From: Moniliella sp. 'wahieum'
Taxonomy: Eukaryota > Basidiomycota > Moniliellomycetes > Moniliellales > Moniliellaceae
NCBI GenBank assembly: GCA_003971905.1
Contig: RSEE01000057.1
Location: forward strand, 310,001-374,000
Reading direction: 5' to 3'
Length of the DNA: 64,000 nucleotides
The first letter of the stretch is position 1. The number at the start of each line of letters is the position of its first letter. A model generated the notes under the pieces. That model made no database searches, was not told the DNA's origin, and worked only from the letters and a program-made list of their open reading frames with translations. This document shows positions 10,164 through 22,977 of the stretch, piece after piece. The translations under genes were made by a program, and so were the position numbers.

Positions 10164-12412
10164 GTGTGTGGGAGAGGGTTTGGGCAAGGCAGTTGCGGGC
10201 GATAGGGCGGGTGAGAGCGCGGGGAGCGGGCGGGGGGCGTGAGAACGGGGGAGGGCGAGTCGAAGATGGAGTTGCGCGAGGGCACGCGGTGCATGGGGCC
10301 GGCGCCGCTCAGTGCAGTGGGCAGGCGGGGGTTGGTGGGCAAGGGAGGAGATAAGCAGGCTGGGTTGGGCGACGGAGAGTGGGCGGATGGGGGGAGGAAG
10401 GTGGTGGTGGCGGCAGCAGCCGCAGCGACGGCGGGGCGGCAGCAGTGTCGATGGCGAGCACGGGGCGCGGGGTGGGCGCAGGAGGGGGGGGCATGGCTGG
10501 GGGCGCAGCGGGCGGGGACACGCGGGGGGCAGCCATGGGCGCGCGTGGGAGGAAGAAAAGCGGTGGTGGGGAGGGAGAAAGGAGGCGCGTGGCTGCGTCA
10601 TGCAAGTCATCTAGTCTAGTATCTATGTGGCCGTGCCCGGCTGCCGAGAGACCTGGGCTGGTCCACCACCTACCTGCCCGGCCGCTGCGGTGTGCCTGGC
10701 TGACATGTGGCATGTGGCCCGTGACGGCGTCTGCATGCCACACTGCAGCCGCCCCCACACTGTGCCTGCGCTGCGGCGGTGGCCCCCCGCCGACACAAGC
10801 GGCGCGTCGCTGCATTGCATCGGCTGCGTGGGCGTGTCAGCGCTCCGCCGGCCCCGTGCCGCGTCTGCGCTGGCGGGCGGGCGGCCTGCAGGAGGGAAAT
10901 GGCGCAGGCACTGCAAAAGGACGCAGCCGCACCCAAGCGTCCGTGTGCTGTACTGCATGCGGGGCCACAGCGGCCTGGTGCGGCGTCCCGGGCTCTTAGT
11001 CGGGCGGCCAGCTGCAGATCCAGCGCCCACCACCCACGGGGGCGCACAACTTGACACTGCCCCGAGCCCCCCAGGCAGCCGCCCGCCTCGTCCAGGGTCC
11101 AGGCCCGAGGCAACCGCAGGCAACCGCAGGCACCGCAGGCAACCACGTCCAGGACAGACAGTGGGGCTGCTGCCCGCTGCTCTCCACAGCGGCCGATCCA
11201 CGATGCTCGCAGGCCAGCCCTTGGCGCTGGCCTAGCCCTTGGCCCTTGCCCTTTGTTGCTTGATTTGATGCTTAGGTCTTGGGCGCTCGGGCGCTCAGGC
11301 CTCAGGCCTCAGTACTGCCACTACTGCTGTCTGCATTGGGGGCTGAACAAGTGCCAGCTGGTAACCCTATAACCCGAGTCTGGCCGGCGAATAGCGGCGA
11401 ACTCGCCGGACACGCCACGCTCTGCTGCTACGGGGCCTCGGGTGTCTGGCGCCGGGCAAGGCGATGTTGCACGCCGGACCAGCCACATTCCACCCCCCTG
11501 GACAGATGCGCGAGGGGAGGACATGGGCGGCGCGTCATGGTGTCTTGCTTGCCTGACTTGCCCCTCCCCCTTTTTTCCTCCTTTTTCTCTCGGTTTCCTA
11601 TTTCCCACCGCATGACCACGGGCACTGGAATAAGGGGCAGGAGCGGGCTAGCGGGCCCACGCTTTCTTCTGCCATGTGATACGACCGCACCTGGACAGGG
11701 CGCATCGAGCATGGAAACTGATATCGCGTATCACATGTGGACGGGAGCCCGGTAGCATATGATTTTCTTGGTGCCAGCGGCTTGGCACAGACACATCACT
11801 GATGGGCCTGAGGAGCGCAGACGAGGTCACCGGTCAGCTCGGTCACCGGCCGGATACGGTCAGGCGCATCCTCCGCACCATCAGAGGCAAGCTCCCAACA
11901 ATGTCCGACAGCTTCCCACAGTCCGTATGGGCCAGGTGCGATCGACAGATGCAGGTGTGATATGGTGCGGCGGAGGCCATGGAGGCAGACAGCTTACAGC
12001 ATGATGCATGGGGCATGTGTGATGTGTATGTACCATGTAATGCATACACCTCAACGGCGACTATACTTGTGTGATATGATACGAGGTAATTCAATACACC
12101 ATCTTCTGCGTTGGGCTGCAGGCACAGTACTCCTTTTAAGCCGACGGCCAGCCCGACACTTGTGTTCTCGAGTTGTCGCCCAAAAGCTAGCACGCGATAC
12201 TAAGGCTCCCAATTCTCTACTACCAAAAGCAGAACACCCAACGCATTCCAGTATAACATATCAGTATTCAGTACCCTTACTAAGTAGCTTTATTATTGGT
12301 ATCACAATCCAATAACGCAACAGATCCATCCATCCATTAGCCCTTCGGGGGGGGTCGAGCCTGCGGGGAGGGACCGGAGACGGGGAAAAACCCAGTGACC
12401 AAGTGAGCCAGC
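10164..12412. other. Long intergenic region between kinase start and ATP-citrate lyase stop
   Basis: About 2.2 kb with no recognised gene. The part near the kinase is very GC-rich, with overlapping open frames on both strands that carry no family signature. A TGACATGTGGCATGTGGC run at about 10700 resembles the CATGTGACA-type motif found before other genes. The part from 11.7 to 12.3 kb is closer to average composition and contains only short frames. Confidence 0.55.
11106..11142. repeat. Short GGCAACCGCA tandem repeat
   Basis: Three to four imperfect direct copies of a GGCAACCGCA-like unit lie in the GC-rich region upstream of the kinase gene. It is too short to suggest a function. Confidence 0.6.
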
Positions 12413-15400
12413 TTACTGCCAGTACAGAAGTCTTCTTGCGGGTGGCGGTACAGGCCGAGCGCAGCCGGCGCTTGGTCCAAGTGATGTCCCACAAACCCAA
12501 TCAACGAGCGAAAAAAGAGCCCATTGAGGAACTTGAGGTCAATGTACTCTTGCGCTTCTTCCTTGGTGAACGCGCCCGAGTCGCGCAGCATGTCGACCAT
12601 CGCCACCGCGATCGCACCATCGTTGTTGATGAGGGGTCCTTCTTGCCGTCGTGACCTCCTGCAGCGCAGCGCATAATCCAACAAGCGATGCGACGCAAAG
12701 TGTTTCTGGACATAGTCCACCACCAACACCACCCGCTGGTCGGGTTTGCGCAGCGATGATCTTGTGCCCAATACCGGGAATGAGGCGTTTGCTGCTTGCG
12801 CATCGAGTCCACAAACTGACGCGGCGTCAGGTCCGCCATCGTACGCCTTGGAAAATTCAATCGCCGCGTCATCCAGCGCACCACCAAAGCGCGAGCCGAT
12901 GGTCAACAGCCCGAGCAGAGGGACGAGACCAGGTCCTTGCCCGCACGGGTGGTGATGATGGTGTTTATCGCACCCGAACGGGGACCATGGTCTGCACAGA
13001 GCATCAGCGCAATCTCAATCAACTTGGTGCACGGTTCCGGCAAACGACGCTGAACCACAGCGGCTAATCACCCCGCCACGCCATACCCGAGTTTGATCAC
13101 TTCGGAAATCGGCATGCCGCCATACTTGAGCTCCGTCCCGCGCTCGTCCGAATGGTAGAGATGATGCGGCTGGCTTGCGCACCATGCCCAGCTCGCGGGC
13201 CCAGGTGTAGTCGAGCGGGATGTTGGGAGGAGGCACTTCGGGAAGAGGCACAATGGTACCACTTGCCACCAACGCTATACGTTTCCCGCAGCACCTTGGG
13301 TAGGTCCTCAAACGTGTCCGGCACACAAAGCCGCTGCCTTCATCGCTGCGTTCTTTGCATTGGCCGTCTCAAGCTTCGAGTTGGCCATCGAGCCCGCATG
13401 GCCAAATTGCACCTCGGTCGTAACATGTCGGCGCACGTGCCAATGGCCCAAGCAACAATGGGCTTGCTGATGATGCCCTTCTTGACCGCCTCAATCACCC
13501 GATACTCCTCCACACCGCCCACCTCACAAGGAGGACAAGCAACTGCAGTTCGGGTCTTGCTCGTACCGGAGCAAGTGGTCAATGAACGTGGTGGAAGGGT
13601 AGCGGTCACCACCAATGGCGATGCCCTCGTACGTCCCGTCCGTGGTCAAGGCCAAAATGTTGTTCAACTCGTAGACATACCACCCGACTTGGACACATAG
13701 CCCACCGAGCCAGGACGGTAGAGCTTCGAGGACAAAATGTTGTCCATCATACCGCCACTGTTGCCAATCCGGAAGCAGCCAGGTTTGATGCCACCCACGG
13801 TAGCGGGACCAATGACCAGCACCTCGGCCTTCTTGGCGCGCCACAAAATCTCACGCGCATGGCGCTCGGGAACGCCCTCGGCAATCAGCGCCAGCGCGCG
13901 CAGTTGCGGGAATTGGAACACTTCGAGCGACGAAGTGTAGACAGAGCGGGAGGAGGCAAAGTTGACCACCACATCCACGTCGGGGTGCTTGCTGCACGCT
14001 TCGGCAGCGACGTGTAGACAGGGATGACCGTCTCCTTCGTGCCCCAGTAGAGCTTCTGCAAATGGTGGCCGCCAAAGGGTAGATCATAGCGGCAACCGAA
14101 GGCGTCTTACGGCCACAGCTAAAGTCAAAGTCCAGCATGCCCTGGATCGCACGCGCCTGCATGCCGTACACGAACGAACGCGTGTTCTCGTCAAAGGGGC
14201 GGTAGGCCGGGCGAGAAGACGCGCCCCTTGCTCGCACCACACACCTCGGCACTAGCCGTGGCCGTACCGTTCGCAATGGCGGCGCTAACGTTACCTTGGG
14301 CCGGAGCCGAGACGGGGGCCGATTTGGCCGCGGGGGTGGGGAAGCCGTCGCGACAGCTGTGGCCGAGGTGGCTTGAATGCCCAGCTGCACCTCCTCCATC
14401 GTCTTGAGCCCAAAGCAAGGGGCACAATGTCGGTAATGTGCGTCTCGGGACCAAACAGCAATGGGCACGCCCAAGTTGTCACCCAGAGGCATGTTGCGCA
14501 ACCCTTCTTGATAGTTGGGTCCACCGCGACGGACAAAGATCTGGACCTTGTGGTCAATCAGCTTGCCTTGGTACTCCTTCAACGCACGAATGATGCCTTT
14601 GAAGGTGGCAGCAACATTGGTAAAGTTGGCAATACCACCACCAATGATGAGGATCTTGCCGTCGGGGTGGGGAGCGCCGCGGTCATGAGGTCGAGCAGCG
14701 TGCTGGCATATTTCGTACGTCTGCGTCTCCGTCGGGGCACCCGAGTACTCGCCATAGTTGGCCAACTCGTGAGCAAAGCCATGCGCCGCAATCGCATCCG
14801 CGTACACCACCGACGCACCACCGCCAGCGACCATGGTCCAAATCCGCCCTGGCGTTGAGGACGTCAGCTTGAGCGAAGCACCCCGTGCCCGAGTCGAGCT
14901 GGCAATGTACGCCTCCTCCTTGGTCAAGTCGCGACCAAAAGGCGCGGCCAGAACATGGCGGGCCGCGCTCTTCGCCCTTGACAGTAGTGGCCGTCGTCGC
15001 CGCGCACCAGGCGGGGTCACGGGCAATCGCCCAGCGGGGACCACAGATGTACTCGGCCGTCTGGTCCAGCTTGGCCCCATGTCGAGATAGGCAATGGTGC
15101 CCTCGGCGGTGCAGACGAGCGGGTTGATCTCAAGGTAGGCAAAGTGCAGCTCGACGTAGACCGAGTAGAGACGAATCAAGAAATCCGTCAGGATCGCCTT
15201 CTTGCTTTCGGGCACGTGGGGCAGAAGAGTCGAAGTCCACTCTTCCCGCAACGGCACGGGCAGCGTAGGGTCGGCCGGGATGAGTAGCTTGAGTGCCTTG
15301 GCATCCACATCGCCCACATCCACACCGCCTTCGTGCGTGAACAACACATAGTCGCCTTCGCGCGTCGAGTTATGCAGACATAGTACTCCTCCTCGGGCTT

Positions 15401-15927
15401 GTGGGGGAACAAGGGCTCAACAATAAAGTTGTTCAGAGTACCAACAACCGTCTCGACCTGACGAAATTCAGTCAGCACCAAGCTGGTCCTTTGCAACCCA
15501 GACCCCCCCCGAGTGCAAACCAATGACAACAACGTACCTTCTGCGGCTTGCCTGCACGCTCGGCAATCCACTCCTTGGCCACGGGCCAATCAACGTTGAG
15601 CTTCAGCAAGCCCGCCTTACCACGGCGCTTGATCAGTTGGTCGGCTTGGCGACCAGCTTCGTGTTGAACACCCACGACGGCAGCTCCGAATCGGGGGGAG
15701 GGAGTCGGTGGCGACATCCCAGGCGACCTGGGCGACTTGCGGAGCGGGGGCGACAAAGTCAGCCGAACCCTCCACCTTGTTATTGAAGATGGGGACCTTG
15801 GGCAGCCAATAGTTGACCACCAGCTTGGCGTCGTCTCGCGGATCGCTGAAGGGCGGGAGGGCAAGCGTTGTTAGCGGAAATGAACACTCTGGGAAGAGTG
15901 ACGGGGGCACGCACCTTTGGACGACAT
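12413..15927 (-). CDS. ACL1: ATP-citrate lyase, single-chain (fused) form
   Basis: This enzyme cleaves cytosolic citrate with CoA and ATP to acetyl-CoA and oxaloacetate, feeding lipid and sterol synthesis. Exon 1 is only MSSK plus one base (15927-15915). Intron 1 is 15846-15914 (GTGCGT, CTAAC, CAG). Next come [35 protein letters not shown], intron 2 (15458-15537, GTACGT), [19 protein letters not shown] and [20 protein letters not shown]. The CoA-ligase and citrate-synthase-like halves follow on the same strand without a second promoter gap: [60 protein letters not shown], the phospho-His context [11 protein letters not shown] (one frame), and GHHLDQ...[10 protein letters not shown] at the end. 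The likely stop is at 12413-12415 after a one-base shift. At least ten frame changes occur along the gene, so the listed span is an envelope. Confidence 0.92.
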
Positions 15928-17599
15928 GGGGAGGAAAGGGAGGGGGATCCCAGCAACACAGAGGTGGGGATGGGGGGATGAAGGTGGGAAAGAAGGAAAA
16001 GGCGCAGGGGACGAAGAAGGACGGCAACGGGCGGTGCAAGCACGGCGCGAAGCGAAGCCTGAGGTCCCGAGGCTTACCCCTGGGGCCCAGTGCGTGTCAA
16101 CGAGGCTGGCTGAGGGGCCACCTGGCCCACCGCACACAGCGCGCCGAGCACACCCAAACCAGGGGGGACGTTGGGGAGACTGGAGAGGCACGGCGGCAGT
16201 TGTGCGCACGGACGACGGAGATGGACACGAATCACATGCCGAGAAGCACCAACACCTACGTAGCGCCGCATGCGCGTCCAGGCACGGGGCACTCTCGGCT
16301 GGCTGGTTTCCTGTTTGTCCCGAGGGGGTCTCAGAGGCGGAGTCGCCAGTTCGCCTCACTTCCTCACTCGCCCCATGCTCAGAGGGGGAAAGACGGGGCA
16401 GGACAGTCGCAGGACCAGGCAAGCCGGGCGCGTGGAGGCGCACAACGCACCGCCCAGCTTGTAGGGAAACCGTTGGTGGAGCTGGCGTGAGTTCATCGAT
16501 CGGCCATCCATCATTAATCGATCATCGATTCTCGGCTTTGGATCTTGCATGTTAAAAAGGGGCCTTGCCGGCTGCCCTCCTGCCCCAACTTACCCGCCGC
16601 ACTGGGTGCCACAGGCGGCCGCTGCAGATCGGTGCATCTGGCGAGTCTCCTGCACCAGGTCAGCGTCTCAGGCGCTCAAGTGTCCAGGCGGAGCACGGGT
16701 GCCCGATGCATGCGTGAGAGAGAGATGAGATCGAGGATCAATTCGATCAGATTCCATCTGATGCATCCCAAAAGCGTCTTGACGGGCAGCAGGGGGGCAG
16801 TGTGGTGGCTCGGATGAGCCTGCGGAGGCGCTGCGGCGCTTGCTTTTTTTTTTCTGTTGCGCGCTGCGGAACTGCACCCACAATTCATATTCACCCACGC
16901 ACTCATATTCACAGTCTCTTTTTCCCCTTTTGATTCGCTGGAGCCAAGTGCCCTCTCTCACTCTCGTCAAACTTCGAAGTAGATGAAATCGAGAAGTTCA
17001 ACGTCAACGTTCAGCTCAGCGCCACACGTTCAGCTCGCTTCGATGGGAAGGCGGCGCCCGGCTTACCTTTCCTCTCCAGACTCGTACACACTAACTCATC
17101 GATCATCGACTGTCTTCCCCACCGGCCACCTCTATACCTTCCCAGCTCCCGCTCGTCGCCGCTGTCTGGATGATCGATGCTCGGTGATCGATGAGGCCCA
17201 TATGGGGCCATGTTGCCACGCAGCGGCGATAACAAGTAGCACGCTATTAGCGCGCAAAATAAACTTTGGGAATTCGTGGCGTTTGAACAGCATGTTCCGG
17301 GGTGGGGGGGCTGAGACGCTGAGCGCGCTGAACTGAACGTCACTACTTTTGATGACTTGTGCATTAAAAGCGCACAAGCCCCTGGTTGCATATGTTCAGC
17401 GCCTTCTGCCCGCATGCTGAAAGCTGCGGCGATATTCATGTTGCACGCACATCATAACGTAGCAGCTGCTATCTGGTGTGGCGCCAAGAGCCCAAGTTCG
17501 CCCAAGTCCGGTGTCCATTGATTTTTGCTGATGCCGTTGCTACATGTTGCCCACGTTATAGGCCCAGCCACGCAACCATGCGCACTGGCTAGCCAAAAT
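15928..17599. other. Upstream region of ATP-citrate lyase
   Basis: GC-rich to about 16.6 kb, with overlapping unconvincing frames on both strands. ATCGAT-type clusters lie at 16494-16530 and 17097-17195. No coding homology was recognised. It presumably holds the ACL1 promoter and grades into the AT-richer island. Confidence 0.5.
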
Positions 17600-20100
17600 T
17601 AACGCTCTGGTTTAGCGTGTGAAACGCTAACGTTTAACTTAATAACCCCTGGGTTTGACTTGACAAAATATGAGGCTTCAAGCTTCAAGCTTCACGGCTG
17701 CGGGGGTTGTAGAGACCGCAAGACCCTCGTTGATAATGAGCAACCCCCCAAAAACGCCATGGATAATTGATAACGCTTAACGCATTTTATCAATCGATTG
17801 ATTATCAGCAATCATATCAGCGCAGCGACCAACACCACATGTGCAGAGAACCAGACAGATATGCGCTTTTCTCTAGCAGGAAGAGAAAGGAAATAGAACT
17901 AAGGAGCTTTAGTTCGACGCACACGGTCCGCCATATGCTGTTGCATAGTAGAATGAAGAGCAACAGGGGAGGTCCCTTTGTGTGCACTCACGCATATGAT
18001 CGATCCATTCTCCAAACAGTATGTGTGTGTAGAACGTTGTCCCGCGATGACGCGTGACGCGTGACGGCTCCGGGATCTCGATTAGACACGGACGACAAAT
18101 GAGCAAAAGCGTCAACTCCCAACATAACCCCATCCCCTTTTCGTTCCATCTCACTTTCATTCTCTTGAATTTCCTGTCTCTTTTCTCGTATATCGCGTAC
18201 CACTTCAATGGAAGGATGTGTGGGCAAAACACATGTATATGTGCCTTCCCGCGTGCCTTTTGAAGGTCATGCGCACATGGCGCTCATGGTTTAATCGTTG
18301 TGCACTCCATACAGTCTTCTTGTTACACATATCTCACCAATTTCCATGAACGCAACCGCGACGAAAACGTAGTGAATTTTCCTTGAAAAAGGTCCACTGC
18401 CAGTAGCCTCGCACCTTGAGATAACTGCGTTATCCAAATCGAGAATGATTAATGAGAGGTATACTATATACGCGAAAGGGAAGAGACCACAGATTTCAGT
18501 GACAGAGACAACAAATATGTAACAAGAGGATCAGATCGTTCGTGGGGGGAAAGAGGCAAGAAGCTTTGTATACATGTAGTACCAGGTTGAAGGGCCCTAC
18601 ATCATGATCTCGAATAACACGCCTCCCAAACAATATTGAGTTGCTTGATAAGCCGTCCCTCCCACATTGACGTATTCCTCTATTTTGCGCTCATATATGT
18701 ACGGCCCAGAACGAATTTTCTGGCGTCCTGCTCTCTCTCTCTTTCTCTCTCGCTCTCCTTTTGCGAACACGTTTAAGGCGAATCAAGGAGATAAAATATG
18801 AGTGATGGTCGAAGACGTTTTCTCTCTCACTTTTTCCAACCACTCCGCAAACAACAGTTACATCAATCGTCGCCGCCTCTGTTATATTGGAAATGGGATA
18901 TATCTGAGAACAATGATACAAACACGGACGTAATATGACGAGGTATATTCACTCCTAAACAACCGACGTTTTGGGGATGCAGAAACAGTGGTTCCCCCGA
19001 GAGTCAAGCCACTATAGATGCGACTTTATTGATTGTCCGGCGAGTTTCTGGCACAAAATATTCGTTCTCCTGATGGAGAGGCAGGAATATTCTCTAGCCT
19101 CTGTAGCTCACATGTACAACGCAATACACTTGTCGTCAGTTCCTGTTCTTGGTCTTCTACCAAGAAGAATGAAGAAATGCAGAAGAGCGATGATAGCGGA
19201 CAAGACAAGCTTATTGATAAAAGAGATAACAGTGGAATAATAATTGAACGGCTTATAGACAGCCGCGTCACATATGTTATAGGTAGTCTCATTTCCTCTC
19301 ACGTCTGGTGGTGTTGTGAGCCACAGTGGCTTATGGTGCGTTTGGCCAAGCTTTCCGTCAGTCTCCCTCATGAGGCCTAGAGGCTTTTCACAGCTTTCCC
19401 TTCTGTCTTTTCTTTATTTCTCGCAGCCCGGCGTGGCGACTGTGGTAGCTCGATGGCCCTCTTTATATTGACGACTTTAGTTGCCTTAACCCATCATCAA
19501 CATGAGCACAACAAGTACGATGACGTACCACGTGGGCCATCAGGATTCCACTTTTCGTCACCTAGTTACCCGGGGGTTTGGTAAAGACACTACCGCGAGA
19601 GGACCAGCATTTTCTTTATCATTCGTAGCCTCTTCTCTCAATATCTGCATTATCGTTCCGTTTCATTTCGCATGGACGTCACTCACATCTGTACCGCATA
19701 CATCGAGATCGCCCTCTTATCCATTGCATGCAATAGGCAACACAAAGCTCGCTTTATATAGTTGAGATCGGTAAATCGCAAACGAGGACGTCAGCTCACC
19801 TATAATATACCACAGTACTAGGCGGCACAGTACCATTAGTAATAGAAATGGGTAATCATGATGCCTAGTAAGCGATAACCGGGATGATTGACGATGAATA
19901 TGCAGCACTGTTTCGTACATGTTATCAGTTAGCATGCAACCACCACGGAACGCCTACGCAGAGTACGCCCAGGCGCTCAAGGGACAGCCTCTACACCACG
20001 GTCTCCTGCTGTATAGGCCTCCTTCGTGTGACATTTTTGAAGAGACGGGAGAATCATTATCATTAATCATGGCGCGTGGCGTGATCGCGTGATCACCCTT
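17600..20100. other. AT-rich, gene-free island (candidate centromere or heterochromatic relic)
   Basis: Base composition drops sharply. I counted 22 of 60 G+C at 18421-18480 and 27 of 60 at 18841-18900, against 41 of 60 in a flanking line at 21121-21180. The longest open frames are only about 115 codons and none resembles a known protein. There are inverted ATCGATTGATTATC-type words near 17790, a CT-rich run at 18729-18757, and no reverse transcriptase, transposase or rRNA signature. Combined with the upstream flank, it forms a 4.3 kb gap without genes in otherwise dense DNA. Function is unknown. Confidence 0.55.
18729..18757. repeat. CT-rich simple-sequence run in the AT-rich island
   Basis: An imperfect CT-dinucleotide stretch with TTT and CG interruptions, directly visible in the sequence. 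It has no coding context. Confidence 0.85.
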
Positions 20101-20280
20101 CAAGTTAAAACGATAGGAACCGGTACAATAGGAACCTGCACCGGAAAATGCGACTGCGACAGCGAGCGATACTGACCCTCTATCACGTGATTCTTCTTCT
20201 CCGCTTTCGGCCGACCTTGACAGATTAATGATACACGGATTTTTAATGCTCGGGCTGACCGCTTTTTCTTCACTACCACC

Positions 20281-22384
20281 ATGCAGCAATCGAAGACGGG
20301 GCCTCATCATCTCGCCATCGCTGCGCGGTCGCGTCCTGGTCATCGTCGGCACCAACCGCTTGGCAGTCAGTCGCCTTATTGCGGCTGCCAGTGCAGGCGC
20401 ATGGCCCGTGGTCGTCCCGCACCCATTGACGCCACAGCGCAGGCGCAGGCGTTGAACCGTGGACCGGCGCTGGAGGAAATCACAAGCCGCTCCGAGCGGG
20501 GCGAATGTGCCCTCCTCCCACCGCTTGCGACTGGATCTGAGCAGAGTGGGCTGAATTGCTGGCTGCTCTGGATACACAGCCATTGCCCAGCGAGCACGAC
20601 GCGATTCAGGCTTCCCAATACACACAGCGCGTCCTGGAGCACCTTTCTCAGCCTCCACCCTGGGTCGTCGCATGATGTGCCCCATGTGTTTGGTGTTTGC
20701 ATCACTGATACCCTTGCTCGTCGGGTGTGGCTGCCGAGTACGCGATAAGGTACGAGCGGTGGCCCAAGTGTTGGTGCAAGTATGCCGACGCGGCGCATCT
20801 TGATCAATGTGGCCGATATGCCCGATTGGTGCGATTTTCCCTCCCGGCCGCCCATCGTTTCAGCCTTCCGGATGGGCACGGATCCAAGTTGCAGCTCGCC
20901 ATCACTGCGAATGGGCAAGGGTGCCGTGTGGCAGGGCGAATCAAGCGAGATGTGGTGGCGTCGCTCCCGCGCAATGTGGCTGCCGCAGTCGAAAACATTG
21001 CACATCTCCGTCAGCTGGCACAACAACGGGATGCGCATACACCGCCACCGCCATCCTCGGTGCAGGAGGGGAACACTTCGACGACCCTACCCCCTTAAAT
21101 GCTGCCGTACCCCAGCTGGGGCCACGCCCCCCGGCAAGTGGAGGCACGTGCACACGAAACTACAGCAGCGCGGACTCAGCGTCGGATGCGATGGGTGGCC
21201 AAATGTCCGAGTACTGGCCACTGGACTACCTTGGTGCTTTGTCCGAGGCGGAGATGAGCGGATGGGACGAGTACGAAGCGTCTCCTTCTGCTACGCAAGC
21301 GGTAGCAAGCGAGGCGGATGGGAGCTCGCAGCACGGCTTGGCATGGTTAAGCCCCACGGCCGGTGTACCTTGTTGGCTCAGGACCTGGCCACCCGGGCCT
21401 GCTCACTCCTTGGCCCGTGACTTGCTCACCTCCTCACGGACGGATGTCGTGCTGAGCGACAAAACTTGTCCCGGCCCCAGTCTTGGCCCTGATCCACCCA
21501 CGACCAAACGATCATTGCGCGCAAGTTCCCTGGTAACGCCGAGGGTGCTCAGGCGGAGCTTCTCAAGCTGGCATGGGACTATGACGCGGGAGGGTAAGGT
21601 GGTGATCCGGTTAAAGCAGGGGGACCCATTTGTGTATGGGCCGTGGGGGCGAGGAGGTACTGTACCTTCGACAACGGGGGATTGAGCCGACTGTGGTACC
21701 GGGCGTGTCCTCTGCGCTGGCAGGACCGTGGCGCTGGGCATTCCGGTGACCCAGCGTGGGGTGGCCGACTCGATGGTGCTTGCCACGGGGTAGGGCGAGG
21801 CGGAAGCGCGACGGTGCTGCCAGGCTACAACGGGGGGCCGGTCGCTGGTACTGCTGGGAGGGCCCGGATCGAGGCGCTGGTGCGGACGCTGCTGGCACCT
21901 ACGGGCTCTGACGAGGCGGCAGGACGAGACGGGCGGCGTATCCTGCCCACGTTCCCTGCGCGGTGATGAGCGGGCGTCGGCCCGGATCAGCGGTGATTGC
22001 GGCCACTGGCGGAGATTGGGAGGGAGCTGCAGGGGTTGTTGGGGGAGCAGCGGCCCCGGGTGATCATGGTGGGCTGGGCTGTGCTGCGCTGGAGGGGGCG
22101 GGGGACATGGAGGTGCTGGAGGCATGGGGGGGCGGCGGAGGATGCGGCGCGGGTGGCGCGCTGGCTGGACGGCCGGGCGTTTGTGGGCGGGAGGGGCTGG
22201 CGGGGGGCTGGCCGAGGGGCTGGCCAAGGCGCGCGTGGACGCAGGCGCGGCGCGCCGCGGGCGACCCAGCGAGCGGAGGTGGCCGAGACGCGGGGCGTCG
22301 ACGGCTGGGCGCCGGGGGGTATGCGGCGGCGCGGCGGGCCTCCAAGGCGGCTGGACTGCGGGCGAGCAGCGGGCGGAATGTTAA
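20281..22384 (+). CDS. MET1: Siroheme synthase-type uroporphyrinogen-III C-methyltransferase (MET1-like, bifunctional)
   Basis: The protein makes siroheme, the cofactor of sulfite and nitrite reductases. The N-terminal part is a precorrin-2 dehydrogenase-like Rossmann segment: RGRVLVIVGTNRLAVSRLI, then RRILINVADMPDWCDF, HRFSLPDGHGSKLQLAI, then RIKRDVVASLPRNVAAAVE. The C-terminal part is the SAM-dependent methyltransferase: TDVVLSDK, LVPAPVLALIHPR (one-frame shift), KVVIRLKQGDPFVYG, a VVPGVSSALAG-like segment, GIPVTQRGVADSMVLATG (shifted), and a tail with EIGRELQGLLGEQRPRVIMV. At least eight single-base frame changes interrupt it, so the protein must be assembled across all three frames. The start at 20281 (MQQSK) and the stop at 22384 are best guesses; the final 250 bases are Gly/Ala/Arg-rich and unreliable. 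Family identity is firm. No intron was seen. Confidence 0.82.
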
Positions 22385-22721
22385 TGAGATGGGATCGATG
22401 GCAGCAGATGTGCGGCAAATGCGGGGTAAACAGAAAAAACATAGGCCAGGCAGCTTCTGCAGCGTGGCGGAATTGGCTGCGTGCCCGCGCCGGCTGCCTG
22501 CGGGCGGAAGGTTCTGGGCGGCGGAGACGCATTAGCGCTTATACGCATTTGGTTCTCGTCTGTTCCCCACGTCGGCTCGCTGCTGGAAGACGCTGCTGGG
22601 GGCTGCTCGCGTGTCTTCTGCCGTGCTTCAGCGTGCCGCGCGTCCTCCGCCTGCCTGCGCGCGTCTTTCTTTCTTTGCGGCGCGGTGGTTATGAAGCCGC
22701 GCTGTGCGTTGCCTCTCGGTC

Positions 22722-22790
22722 TCCTGTCTCTGTCGCTGTTGCTGTCGCTGTCGCTGTCTCTGTCGCCGCCGTCGCCGCCGTCGCTGCCAC
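22722..22790. repeat. TGTCGC/GTCGCC hexamer-like simple repeat
   Basis: Imperfect repeats of TGTCGC, TGTCTC and GTCGCC lie between MET1 and the next coding segment. In translation they give Leu/Ser- or Val/Ala-rich low complexity. Confidence 0.8.
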
Positions 22791-22977
22791 GGCCTCTGCG
22801 TGTCGCTGCGTCCGCCATGGCTGCCTCCCTCTCCCAGCCACCACGCCTGGGGCGTGATTGTGTTCGCATACGTCCACGAAGGCATCGTCCCTCCCCTCGA
22901 CCCACAGGGCATGCCCTCCCGGACGCATGTGTGTGGCCTGCCTTTGTCTTCGCTGCCATGCCCACCACCTGGCCCAA

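Noticed and set aside
10627-11235. A 202-codon plus-strand frame in GC-rich DNA
   Set aside because: Cys/Arg/Pro-rich noise with equally long frames on the opposite strand and no known signature.
17600-20100. Transposon or integrated virus in the AT-rich island
   Set aside because: No reverse transcriptase, integrase, transposase or capsid-like motif, no long terminal repeats and no target-site duplication could be seen by eye.
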